From Blastocatellia bacterium (lineage in GTDB: Bacteria > Acidobacteriota > Blastocatellia > Chloracidobacteriales > JADJPF01), in assembly GCA_016789295.1 (NCBI GenBank), contig JAEUQL010000139.1, positions 1-8,804 of the forward strand: a DNA stretch of 8,804 nucleotides, written 5' to 3'. Below, piece after piece: positions 1 through 6,455 of this stretch. The notes beneath the pieces were generated by a model. The model did no database searches. It saw nothing but the letters and a program-made list of their open reading frames with translations, and was not told the origin of the DNA. Within the stretch, counting starts at the first letter, position 1; every line of letters begins with the position of its first letter. A program made the position numbers and the translations under genes.

Positions 1-2
1 TC

Positions 3-467
3 CTGCTTGTACCCTTTACTTACTTCCTCTTCTACCACACAAGTTTTGGGTTGAGACTGCGTGCAGTTGGCGAAAAACCCGAAGCTGCCGACACAACAGG
101 TGTTAAAGTTGAAACTATGCGTTATTGTGGAGTAATAATTTCAGGACTACTTGGAGCATTAGGCGGGGCGTATCTTTCTATAGGTCAGAACTCGCTCTAC
201 ACACGAAACATGACAGCAGGCCGAGGCTTTATTGCACTGGCTGCTGTGATATTTGGCAATTGGCATCCAGTAAGAACTCTTCTAGCTTGCCTACTGTTTG
301 GTTTTGCTGAAGCTATCACTATCAGACTGCAAGGAGTTAGCTCAATTCCAACCCAGTTCATCCAGCTTATACCTTATGTTCTCACTATGATAGTGATGGC
401 AGGGTTTATAGGGCGTGTCCATCCACCACGTGCACTTGGGAATCCATACGTTAAAGAACGAAGATAG
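3..467 (+). CDS. ABC transporter permease, sugar/nucleoside type, C-terminal part (5' end outside window)
   Basis: The reading frame is open from the window edge, so the start lies upstream; the TTG at 51 is an internal Leu codon. The visible 154 residues match the C-terminal half of permeases of the BPL/YufQ-NupQ type, which form the membrane channel of ABC importers for nucleosides or simple sugars. Family-like signatures are the cytoplasmic-loop segment FGLRLRAVGEKPEAAD and the later block GRGFIALAAVIFGNW. At least three hydrophobic membrane segments follow the loop: YCGVIISGLLGALGGAYLSI, IALAAVIFG through LLFGFA, and IQLIPYVLTMIVMAGFIG. The protein ends in a short basic tail. The ATPase, partner permease and binding lipoprotein would be expected upstream, outside the window. 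The family is clear; the substrate cannot be decided from this fragment. Confidence 0.88.
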   Translation: MLVPFTYFLFYHTSFGLRLRAVGEKPEAADTTGVKVETMRYCGVIISGLLGALGGAYLSIGQNSLYTRNMTAGRGFIALAAVIFGNWHPVRTLLACLLFGFAEAITIRLQGVSSIPTQFIQLIPYVLTMIVMAGFIGRVHPPRALGNPYVKERR

Positions 468-512
468 TAGTTTGAGCATTCAGGCTAGAGTTGTAGAATA
501 GAGCAGCAAAAT

Positions 513-917
513 ATGGAAACAGCAGTGCTGGAAAAACTCTTTGAAAAGCTTATGAAGCTTACACAAACTGGTAAGCTTAGGTGGTACTTTGCTGGCAATG
601 CAAGCAAGGCATACGTTACAGTTTATAAAGACGCAAGACTAAAAATTACTGCTGAAGCACTCGACATTACAGAACTGGGCGGACAGACGCTGAGAGTAGA
701 CCCTCTGTTGCATGGCTCTTCTGTTGTACCACTGCTTAGTAGACTTCAAAAAGTAGCAGTAGAGTCCTCGTCGTACTTTCAAAAAACTAAGAATCAACCT
801 GCCTCATCACCAAGTCTGTCAAGAGTGTGTGAAAGGCTGCTTGAAGATGAAGAAAGACTATTTTCAGACACGGCTGAAAGGAGTCTGGCTGTAGAAGGCG
901 AGACTCTGGATGGCTGA
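513..917 (+). CDS. Small conserved-looking hypothetical protein (134 aa)
   Basis: I do not recognise this protein. It starts at ATG 513, 45 bases after the permease stop, with a modest purine-rich stretch (AGAGCAGCAAA) upstream, so it may be co-transcribed with the permease. The N-terminal half, about residues 4-75, has a helix then beta-strand pattern: LEKLFEKLMKLTQTGKLRWY, then VTVYKDARLKITAEALDI and QTLRVDPLL. This layout, in which an amphipathic helix ends in GKL-x-W before several strands, occurs in many small uncharacterised bacterial proteins. The C-terminal half, about 80-134, is Ser- and Glu-rich and probably flexible. No signal peptide, membrane segment or Cys motif is visible. Base composition and codon use match the flanking genes, which supports it being a real gene. 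Function unknown. Confidence 0.6.
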   Translation: METAVLEKLFEKLMKLTQTGKLRWYFAGNASKAYVTVYKDARLKITAEALDITELGGQTLRVDPLLHGSSVVPLLSRLQKVAVESSSYFQKTKNQPASSPSLSRVCERLLEDEERLFSDTAERSLAVEGETLDG

Positions 918-922
918 TTAGA

Positions 923-944
923 CTTGACGTTCTGGATAGTCAAG
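923..944 (+). other. Inverted repeat in the hfq leader, distal hairpin
   Basis: CTTGAC (923-928) and GTCAAG (939-944) form a perfect 6-bp inverted repeat with a 10-base loop, starting just after the stop of the preceding small gene. No T-tract follows, so it is not a typical intrinsic terminator. It could be a leader hairpin or chance. Confidence 0.3.
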
Positions 945-963
945 ATGAGAAGTTGAACTAGAC

Positions 964-981
964 GATAGCTTTTCTGCTATC
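964..981 (+). promoter_or_regulatory. Hairpin directly upstream of the hfq ribosome binding site
   Basis: GATAGC (964-969) and GCTATC (976-981) form a perfect 6-bp stem with loop TTTTCT, ending 6 bases before the Shine-Dalgarno. The loop is U-rich, the kind of single-stranded RNA the proximal face of Hfq binds. Hfq represses its own mRNA through the leader in Escherichia coli, so autoregulation here is a reasonable but unproven inference. Confidence 0.35.
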
Positions 982-987
982 TCAATG

Positions 988-993
988 AAGGAG
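988..993 (+). promoter_or_regulatory. Strong Shine-Dalgarno of hfq
   Basis: AAGGAG lies 8 bases upstream of ATG 1002. It fixes the start of the Hfq-family protein, and the first residues then align with the usual Hfq N-terminus (xxIQDTF). Confidence 0.8.
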
Positions 994-1001
994 TTGGTTT
1001 A

Positions 1002-1754
1002 ATGAGCGGAGTCAACATTCAAGATACTTTTTTCGAACAGGCAAAAAACGGGAATCACACAGTTGTTGTTCATCTTATAGGAAAGATAAAAATCATTGGC
1101 ACTGTAAAAGATTATGACAAGTATTCGGTCACTATTAATGCATTTGGCCAAGATCAACTTATCTACAAACAGGCTATCTCGGCTATTGCTCTACCAAGAG
1201 GTTACAGTGGTCGTTTAGCAGCCGCCAACAGAGGCGAAACTGTTGATGAACAGTCACAATACAGACCACGCCCACCAAGACGTGAAGGTGGATATGGCGA
1301 TAGACCAAGGCGACCTATTGGAGCAAGAGAGCCTAGAGACTTTAGAGATAATAGAGAACCCAGAAGCTTCAGAGAACCTTATAATCGAGACAATAGAGAT
1401 TTCAGAGATAGAGACCCTAGAGACTTTAGAGATAATAGAGACCCTAGAGAGCCAAGGGACTTTAGAGACAACAGAGACAGTAGGGACTTCAGGGATAGAG
1501 ATCCTCGTGATCCAAGAGACTACTCTAGAGACCCTAGAGACTTCAGAGATTTTAGAGACAGAGACCCTCGTAGTGGCTTTCGTGAGCAAAGAGACTTTCC
1601 CGACAACAGATACAATAGGGACAATAGAGACTTTAGAGATAACAGAGATTTTAGAGATAGGGACAACAGAGATTTCAATAGAGATAGAAACGATACAGAA
1701 CGCAAGCCATCAACTGGTAGCCTTGAACCACAAAATGACAGAGAGGACAAATAA
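1002..1754 (+). CDS. hfq: Hfq-family RNA chaperone with a long Arg-Asp repeat tail
   Basis: Residues 5-66 are an Sm/Hfq core: the N-terminal helix (NIQDTFFEQAKNG), an Sm1 strand region (VVVHLIGKIKIIGTVKDYDKYSVTI) and an Sm2 region (QLIYKQAISAIALPRG). Hfq forms a hexameric ring that pairs small RNAs with mRNAs. Q7 and D8 match E. coli Q8/D9, and K56 is kept. Other RNA-contact positions differ: F42 is Y41, H57 is Q57, Y25 is H24, and the rim RRER is KNGN. Typical Hfq proteins are 70-110 residues; this one has 250. Residues 84-112 are Arg/Pro/Gly-rich, and about 113-230 are repeats of DFRDNRDPR/DFRDRDPR units with nine FRD motifs. The tail must be disordered and carries dense alternating charge. 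It may widen RNA contacts or drive condensates, which is inference. The core call is firm; the tail's role is unknown. Confidence 0.88.
   Translation: MSGVNIQDTFFEQAKNGNHTVVVHLIGKIKIIGTVKDYDKYSVTINAFGQDQLIYKQAISAIALPRGYSGRLAAANRGETVDEQSQYRPRPPRREGGYGDRPRRPIGAREPRDFRDNREPRSFREPYNRDNRDFRDRDPRDFRDNRDPREPRDFRDNRDSRDFRDRDPRDPRDYSRDPRDFRDFRDRDPRSGFREQRDFPDNRYNRDNRDFRDNRDFRDRDNRDFNRDRNDTERKPSTGSLEPQNDREDK
1338..1691 (+). repeat. Degenerate tandem repeat encoding the RD-rich Hfq tail
   Basis: Variations on AGAGACTTTAGAGAT and AGAGACCCTAGAG recur through this stretch. They encode DFRD, NRD and DPR units in the Hfq frame. The repeat also keeps other frames open on both strands, producing spurious long ORFs. 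Unit length varies, so growth and shrinkage by slippage or recombination is likely between strains. Confidence 0.85.
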
Positions 1755-1795
1755 TCTTTATTAATTTCTTGGAGTGTCAGCTATTTTGTGTAACT

Positions 1796-1828
1796 CGACG
1801 CTTGAGGTGTTTTAGGCCGAAAGCGTCG
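1796..1828. terminator. Hairpin between convergent hfq and the immunity-like gene, possible bidirectional terminator
   Basis: CGACGCTT (1796-1803) and AAGCGTCG (1821-1828) form a perfect 8-bp GC-containing stem with a 17-base loop in the 139-base gap between two converging genes. No clear T-run follows on either strand, so a standard Rho-independent terminator is not proven. Position favours a role in ending or protecting both transcripts. Confidence 0.4.
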
Positions 1829-1893
1829 TCCTCACTAATTCATTGAAATACAAAGCTTCATACTTCTGGGATATAGTTCACCCACCATTGACA

Positions 1894-2646
1894 TCAAACA
1901 TTTCGAGATTGTTGAACAGGTCTTTTACTTTTTGGTCTAGTGTCTTTCCATAAACAAAGCTTTTCTATAATAATTGCTACTTCTTCAATATCTTTAGTTT
2001 GAAACTTAATCAAAATATCTTTAGCATTACCTCCATAAAAAGTGACAGCAGTGTAACAAATCTGATTATCATCTATTACCTGCCAGCTTAACTCTATCAC
2101 TTGCTCTGCAGATGGCCAGCTTTCTAACCTCAATATTGTATTTGTTTCACCTCTACTATGCTGCCTTAAAAAAGTTAGCTTTTCTGACTCTTTTAACGAT
2201 TTAATGTCAAAAAAACTATTATATGCAACCTTCCAACCACCTCTAATAATTAAGTCCTTTAGTGGTAAGCACTGCTGCTCAATATCTCCACTTTCTTGAC
2301 TAATACGTAACATAGTCTTATTCACGGCTTCTACTATTTCATCTTTATCTTTAGTTTGGCAGATTATTATTGGATCGTTATCACGAAAACTTCCTTTGAT
2401 TATATCTAACTGAAATTCTCCTTTAGGATCGTCTTCTCCTATCCAACCCATGTCAAGAATCCATTTGGAATTTTCATGTTGAGCAAATATTAATTCCGCT
2501 TCAAATATGGGCAAACCGTTTTCATCTTTTGGCAAACCTTCTATTTCATTGCTTATTGGTTCAACATCAAAAAATATATTCTTTTGAATTTGCCATCCAG
2601 CAGGAATTTGTAACTTCTGAAATACAAGTTTCCTATCTTTATTCAT
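1894..2646 (-). CDS. Putative immunity protein with two copies of one domain
   Basis: I do not recognise a named family. This acidic, soluble 250-residue protein has no signal peptide or membrane segment. It contains an internal duplication. Copy A (about 16-113) begins GWQIQKNIFFDV and ends QTKDKDEIVEAVNKTML; copy B (about 136-232) begins GWKVAYNSFFDI and ends QTKDIEEVAIIIEKLCL. The two copies are offset by about 120 residues, and a short basic tail (KSKRPVQQSR) follows. It starts 5 bases after the stop of the toxin-like gene on the same strand, so translation is probably coupled. A cytoplasmic acidic partner directly downstream of a polymorphic toxin is the standard position of an immunity protein that binds and blocks the toxin domain. 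The assignment rests on context and architecture, not on recognised homology. It shares the AT-rich composition of the toxin gene. Confidence 0.6.
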   Translation of the reverse strand: MNKDRKLVFQKLQIPAGWQIQKNIFFDVEPISNEIEGLPKDENGLPIFEAELIFAQHENSKWILDMGWIGEDDPKGEFQLDIIKGSFRDNDPIIICQTKDKDEIVEAVNKTMLRISQESGDIEQQCLPLKDLIIRGGWKVAYNSFFDIKSLKESEKLTFLRQHSRGETNTILRLESWPSAEQVIELSWQVIDDNQICYTAVTFYGGNAKDILIKFQTKDIEEVAIIIEKLCLWKDTRPKSKRPVQQSRNV

Positions 2647-2651
2647 TTTTA

Positions 2652-4451
2652 CTACTCCTGTGCATTAGGTACTACTTTTCTTACTTGGTTAATATCAGCA
2701 GGAAAACTATGACGGGTTGCAGTACCATTGTTTCCCAACTCTATACGCATCCATTTAGTTGGTTTTCCTGTGTTATAGCCTATTACATCATCAAATTTAT
2801 GGAAAAAATAGTATGTTTCTTTTGCATCAGCTTTGATAAACTGCCCTAAATCTATAGCTTTCCAAATAGCTTCTTTTTCCATTACTTCTACATTAAGTCC
2901 AGGTAAGTATTGTGCTGCTTGTTTCCCAGTTTGGCTAAGTTCTTTAGCTTGTTGTTCTGTTTTAGCTTTAAGATGTTTTTCCCCATGATCTGACCACTTT
3001 GACTCGTGAATCTTTTTGCGAAATTCTGCTCGATCAATTGAACCACCATGAACAACTTCTTCTTTCTTACTAACAATTAAAGTTTCGTTAATTTTCTTTG
3101 CACGAGCAACTTCTTCTGGACTTCTAGCTAGAAGATTTAGATCTTCAGCTTGTTTGATCCCAGCTTCTAAATCGTCCTTAACTTTAAGCTTGAAACCTTC
3201 AGGAGTAACAACTTCAACCTCCTGAGTAACTGTAGAAACATTGGATTGATTCTTGGTTAAGTCATCAACGCCTATATTTTTTGATAAGCTATATGCTCCT
3301 AACCCACCTCCAACTACACGTAATCCTTGTTCAAGATGGCCCATTTCTCTGTATTGGCCATTATTTTGCTCTGTTGGATCAACACCTGCTAAACCTGTAC
3401 CAATATTGTAGACTGATTCCACTCCTACTACTGTTTTACCTATAGGATTAGAAAGTAGCGGCTGATCTACAGTTATACCAACTACAGTTGCTAATCCTAA
3501 AGTTGTTCCTAGTTCTTCATCAGCAATACAGCTACCTTTATTCCAATATTCACTTTCTTTAGCTGTTTCTAAACGAGGAATTACCATATTTGAAAGGTCT
3601 ATTCCATTCATAGCAGCAAGTCCTCTTATTGGTTCAGTTGCTCCATTAATCAAATTTATAGGAGCATTAAGTCTTGCTGTAATATATCCTTTCATTAAAT
3701 CATCAACATACTTTGTTCCATTTTCATAAGCTTGCTCTGATATTTGGCTACGTCTTTGACGCTCGGCAACAATGGTTTCTAATCCAACTGTTTTAGCCAC
3801 TGCTAAATCATATTGGCTAACTCTTACCATCAATTTTCCATTGGTTGTATTACTACGTAGCTCTATCAAAGAACTTTTTAGGTTAAAATCTTTGCCTGTT
3901 GCCTCTTTATATTCTTGTTGAAATACTTTGACTTCTTTATCAGTAGCATTATTAATTCCAACGTCTCTTAGAGTCTCTTTAATAAAGGCATTTTCATAAT
4001 CTGAAATAGTAAGTTTATTAAGTTCTATTGGTTGATTATTGTTATTTCTTGGTAAAGTAAGGATTAATTGATAGTTTTTATCCTGGCTAAGATCTCCTAT
4101 TTGGTTTAGCTTAGTGGATAGTTTGGAGTTTGACTGATTACTATTGGCTTGTAGTTGGTTACTATTAGATCTATTGTCAGGTACTTTTGCTAGTAAATTA
4201 CTTTTTAATGCACTAGCAAAAAAGTTGTAATTTTGTGTTTTACTTTCAAGTTTGTCATCATTTTCTTTGTTTTTTCCACCAGCATCAATGTTTTTAGAGC
4301 TATTACTGCTGTTTGATCCATGATCGCTATCAGTGTTAGATATTGTATTAGAGTCTTTCTCAAAAGATAAATCAACTGTAGGTTCTTGAGAGTTGTTTAT
4401 AATATCCGATCTGTTAATAGAATTTTGACCAGAAAAGGTGTTTATGTTCAT
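2652..4451 (-). CDS. Putative polymorphic toxin / effector with a C-terminal toxin domain
   Basis: Start ATG 4451 has GGAG 7 bases upstream. Residues 1-125 are Asn/Ser/Asp-rich and probably disordered, with no signal peptide. Residues 125-265 are mixed and charged. Residues 310-395 are Ala/Gly-rich and hydrophobic (TTLGLATVVGI, GVESVYNIGTGLAGVDPTE, GLRVVGGGLGAYSLS), resembling pre-toxin linkers of polymorphic toxins. Residues 410-465 form a charged helical linker. About 470-599 look like a compact C-terminal domain: SKWSDHGEKHLKAK (H489, H493), YLPGLNVEVME, YYFFHKFDDVIGY (H551), TKWMRIELG and TRHSFP (R580, H581). Conserved-looking His/Arg pairs near the C-terminus followed by a cognate immunity gene suggest a nuclease, perhaps of the BECR RNase group. 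That is inference. No PAAR, LXG, VgrG, Rhs or haemagglutinin repeats are visible, so the secretion route is unknown. Codons are far more AT-rich than in the flanking genes, suggesting transfer. Confidence 0.62.
   Translation of the reverse strand: MNINTFSGQNSINRSDIINNSQEPTVDLSFEKDSNTISNTDSDHGSNSSNSSKNIDAGGKNKENDDKLESKTQNYNFFASALKSNLLAKVPDNRSNSNQLQANSNQSNSKLSTKLNQIGDLSQDKNYQLILTLPRNNNNQPIELNKLTISDYENAFIKETLRDVGINNATDKEVKVFQQEYKEATGKDFNLKSSLIELRSNTTNGKLMVRVSQYDLAVAKTVGLETIVAERQRRSQISEQAYENGTKYVDDLMKGYITARLNAPINLINGATEPIRGLAAMNGIDLSNMVIPRLETAKESEYWNKGSCIADEELGTTLGLATVVGITVDQPLLSNPIGKTVVGVESVYNIGTGLAGVDPTEQNNGQYREMGHLEQGLRVVGGGLGAYSLSKNIGVDDLTKNQSNVSTVTQEVEVVTPEGFKLKVKDDLEAGIKQAEDLNLLARSPEEVARAKKINETLIVSKKEEVVHGGSIDRAEFRKKIHESKWSDHGEKHLKAKTEQQAKELSQTGKQAAQYLPGLNVEVMEKEAIWKAIDLGQFIKADAKETYYFFHKFDDVIGYNTGKPTKWMRIELGNNGTATRHSFPADINQVRKVVPNAQE
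2655..2659 (-). promoter_or_regulatory. Shine-Dalgarno of the immunity-like gene, inside the toxin gene end
   Basis: On the minus strand AGGAG overlaps the last two sense codons (Gln-Glu) of the upstream gene and lies 8 bases before ATG 2646. The upstream stop TAG falls in the spacer. Ribosomes finishing the toxin would be placed to start the immunity protein, giving fixed co-production. Confidence 0.75.
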
Positions 4452-4740
4452 TCGGTTGCTCCATTCTACATTAATCTAAATTCACTCTTTGGATAATTAG
4501 GCAAAAATGGAGCCAAAAATAAACTTACTTGCTTATCTGCTTAAATAACTGATTTTATTGGCTATTATTATTTTTTAAGATTAAAAGTAATATTTCTTTG
4601 ACTGCCATTTTTGGCAGATTCATTAAACGTAAAGGTTGAAATTGTAAGCAAGAAGCTTAAGGTGTTGCATAAACCTTTTCAGGGAAGAGAAAAACAGAAT
4701 CAACAAAGAGCTACCCAAAGAAAGTTTTAGTGCTAAGCTA
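4452..4740. other. AT-rich intergenic region upstream of the toxin-like gene
   Basis: These 289 bases separate the DUF4388 gene stop from the toxin-like start. I see no coding region: short frames here have no ribosome binding site or plausible protein. The stretch is very AT-rich near the toxin start and presumably carries its promoter. I could not pick a convincing -35/-10 pair; the best, TTGCCT with TAGATT about 20 bases apart, is poor. It also holds the short palindrome at 4602-4617. Confidence 0.6.
4602..4617. repeat. Perfect 16-bp inverted repeat upstream of the toxin-like gene
   Basis: CTGCCA and TGGCAG flank TTTT, about 150 bases before the toxin-like start. It could be an operator, or a weak terminator for the preceding DUF4388 gene, which ends at 4741 on the same strand. 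No T-tract follows on that strand, so the terminator reading is weak. Confidence 0.4.
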
Positions 4741-6417
4741 TTATAATCCACTAACCCCACGCATAAATTCTTCAGCTTCCATGGGTGAGCAGTAACCAGC
4801 AATCTCTTGGATAAAACCTGGGTAGAACAACTTTCCATCAAAACTTTCTATCAGTTGAGCCGACTCTGCTTGCTTGATAAGCCCAATAACTCGAACCAGA
4901 ATACTTGGTAAAGACCAGCCCATTACAGCCGACTTGTTGCGTGCCCAATTGACAATAGTTTCAACTACTTTCCTACGCTCTACTTTAACAGGAGCCTTTG
5001 TTCTAAGAAGTAGTGAAAGTGCGTCTGAAGCAAAAAGTGGTGCACGTTTGTCGTCAAAGTAGTCGAGCATCTCACTCATTGCCTGCTCTACGTCTATCTG
5101 TCTTGGAATAGCAGTCCCATAAGACGATTCACCTTTGTACTCAAGTTCATCTGAGACGGCTCTTGTAATAGAGGTTCTTTTTACTCCACCAGCTTGAATC
5201 AAAGGATTTGGAGCCTGCGCCATCTGTCCTGGTTGTGGTGGATAAGGATACTGTGGATAGCTAGGGGGAGCCTGATAGTTCTGTGGTGGATACTGGGCTG
5301 ATGGTGACCTCATTCCAATGTTTGGCATCTGTGATGGTGGAATTATAGAAGGTGGCTGTGCTCCATAAGCAGGAGGCGACGAAGGATAGTGCAAAGACTG
5401 TGACGTAGATTGGTTGCGAATAATGTTGTAGCTTTCGGTTATAGCAACGAAGATCTGATCTACCTCGGTTTTCAGTTGTGCTGGTAGTCCTGTGTATTTC
5501 TCTGGGCTAAACTTCGTCATCAAACGAACATAACTACTATAGACGTCTGCTTGGCTACTTTCTGGTGTTGTTCCTAGAACTACGTATGGGTTGCGCGTCT
5601 CTATCCTGCGCTTCATCTCTTCTATCTCTACTAGAAGCGGATTGACTGTTGAATAGCCACCTGTAGAGAATCTCTGATGAGCACCTGTAGTTCGCGGCTG
5701 TGCTATCAATATTCTTGCAGTCTCTTCGTCAACCTGCTCGATCAAACCTATACTGAGAAGTCCATAAATGGCTTGTAGAACTTTTTCTGGACGTTCTTTA
5801 CACGCAACTATCAATTTTAGTAGGTCGGTAGGCTCTTTTATAGTATTCAATATATAAAGCTCTACACTGCTAAATGCTATAGACTGAAGTTTTGAGCGTG
5901 AAGTAGAGACTAGAAGAAGTGCTGGATTGCCTATTGCACGCCTGATAGTGTCAAAATCATCTATTGTCCGAACAGCTTCAAGAATAAGAGTAGCTGTAGA
6001 TACCCTCACCTGCAGGTCTTCTGGAGTTCTGTTGTCTCCATCAGAAAACTGGTAGAAACCATCTGTCCAGTTGAAGACAGATCGGATAATGTCACTTATT
6101 TGAAGTGTTACATAGTTTATAAGCTCTCGGTGGGTGATCACTCCATAGTCGATCAGGAGTTGACCAAACCTCTGTCCAGGTTGAACCTGTGCAAGATAGC
6201 TCTTCAATTGCTGTTCTGTAAGCCTTCTGTGGCGTACAAGCACTTCTCCCAATCGATCTTCCGGGCAGTTACTGACAGCAAATACCGCTTGTCCACGCTC
6301 AAAGAATATATGCTTCTCTACAGCATCACGCCTCAAAGAGAGTTCACCGCTACGACGTTCGTTGTAGACAGTTTTAAGAACATCGATCAGAAAATAGGCC
6401 GACAGTCTTCCTTGCAT
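4741..6417 (-). CDS. DUF4388 (PATAN-like) protein with a degenerate J-like domain and Pro/Tyr/Gln-rich linker
   Basis: I chose ATG 6417 (558 aa) over the TTG at 6504: AGGTG lies 8 bases upstream, and MQGRLSAYFLIDVLKTVYNERRSGELSL is the usual DUF4388 beginning. Residues 1-125 contain DUF4388 features: SGELSLRR, EKHIFFERGQAVFA, DRLGEVLVRHRRLT, RFGQLLIDYGVIT and IIRSVFNWTDGFYQF. Such proteins are signalling or scaffold components. Residues 125-235 are helical. Residues 275-336 resemble a J domain (NPYVVLGTTPESSQADVYSSYVRLMTKF), but the catalytic HPD is SPE at 304-306, so Hsp70 stimulation is unlikely. Residues 340-408 are a disordered Pro/Tyr/Gln linker, and 435-558 a helical C-terminal domain of unknown role. 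It is probably cytoplasmic. It lies downstream of a Ser/Thr kinase on the same strand, but with its own candidate promoters; the linker's Ser/Thr/Tyr could be a phosphorylation target (inference). Confidence 0.82.
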   Translation of the reverse strand: MQGRLSAYFLIDVLKTVYNERRSGELSLRRDAVEKHIFFERGQAVFAVSNCPEDRLGEVLVRHRRLTEQQLKSYLAQVQPGQRFGQLLIDYGVITHRELINYVTLQISDIIRSVFNWTDGFYQFSDGDNRTPEDLQVRVSTATLILEAVRTIDDFDTIRRAIGNPALLLVSTSRSKLQSIAFSSVELYILNTIKEPTDLLKLIVACKERPEKVLQAIYGLLSIGLIEQVDEETARILIAQPRTTGAHQRFSTGGYSTVNPLLVEIEEMKRRIETRNPYVVLGTTPESSQADVYSSYVRLMTKFSPEKYTGLPAQLKTEVDQIFVAITESYNIIRNQSTSQSLHYPSSPPAYGAQPPSIIPPSQMPNIGMRSPSAQYPPQNYQAPPSYPQYPYPPQPGQMAQAPNPLIQAGGVKRTSITRAVSDELEYKGESSYGTAIPRQIDVEQAMSEMLDYFDDKRAPLFASDALSLLLRTKAPVKVERRKVVETIVNWARNKSAVMGWSLPSILVRVIGLIKQAESAQLIESFDGKLFYPGFIQEIAGYCSPMEAEEFMRGVSGL

Positions 6418-6455
6418 GGTTTTTGCACCTAACTTGAGCTTTGAATATGTCTGAA

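Noticed and set aside
1338..1691. Regularly spaced repeats that might suggest a CRISPR array.
   Set aside because: Units are short and variable, have no unique spacers, and are fully explained as the in-frame Arg-Asp coding repeat of Hfq.
1243..1764. Long open frames overlapping hfq in another + frame and on the minus strand (1254-1589, 1520-1750), encoding Glu/Thr/Ile- or Ser/Leu-rich proteins.
   Set aside because: They are low-complexity by-products of the Arg-Asp repeat read in other frames, with no ribosome sites and no domain pattern.
2529..2849. Plus-strand open frame across the toxin/immunity junction.
   Set aside because: It is antisense to two well-supported genes with a clear coupled ribosome site, and encodes a Phe/Tyr/Cys-rich product typical of a shadow frame in AT-rich DNA.
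1850..4620. Possible insertion sequence or prophage origin for the AT-rich pair.
   Set aside because: No transposase, integrase, terminal inverted repeats or target duplication could be found around it; only base composition suggests transfer.
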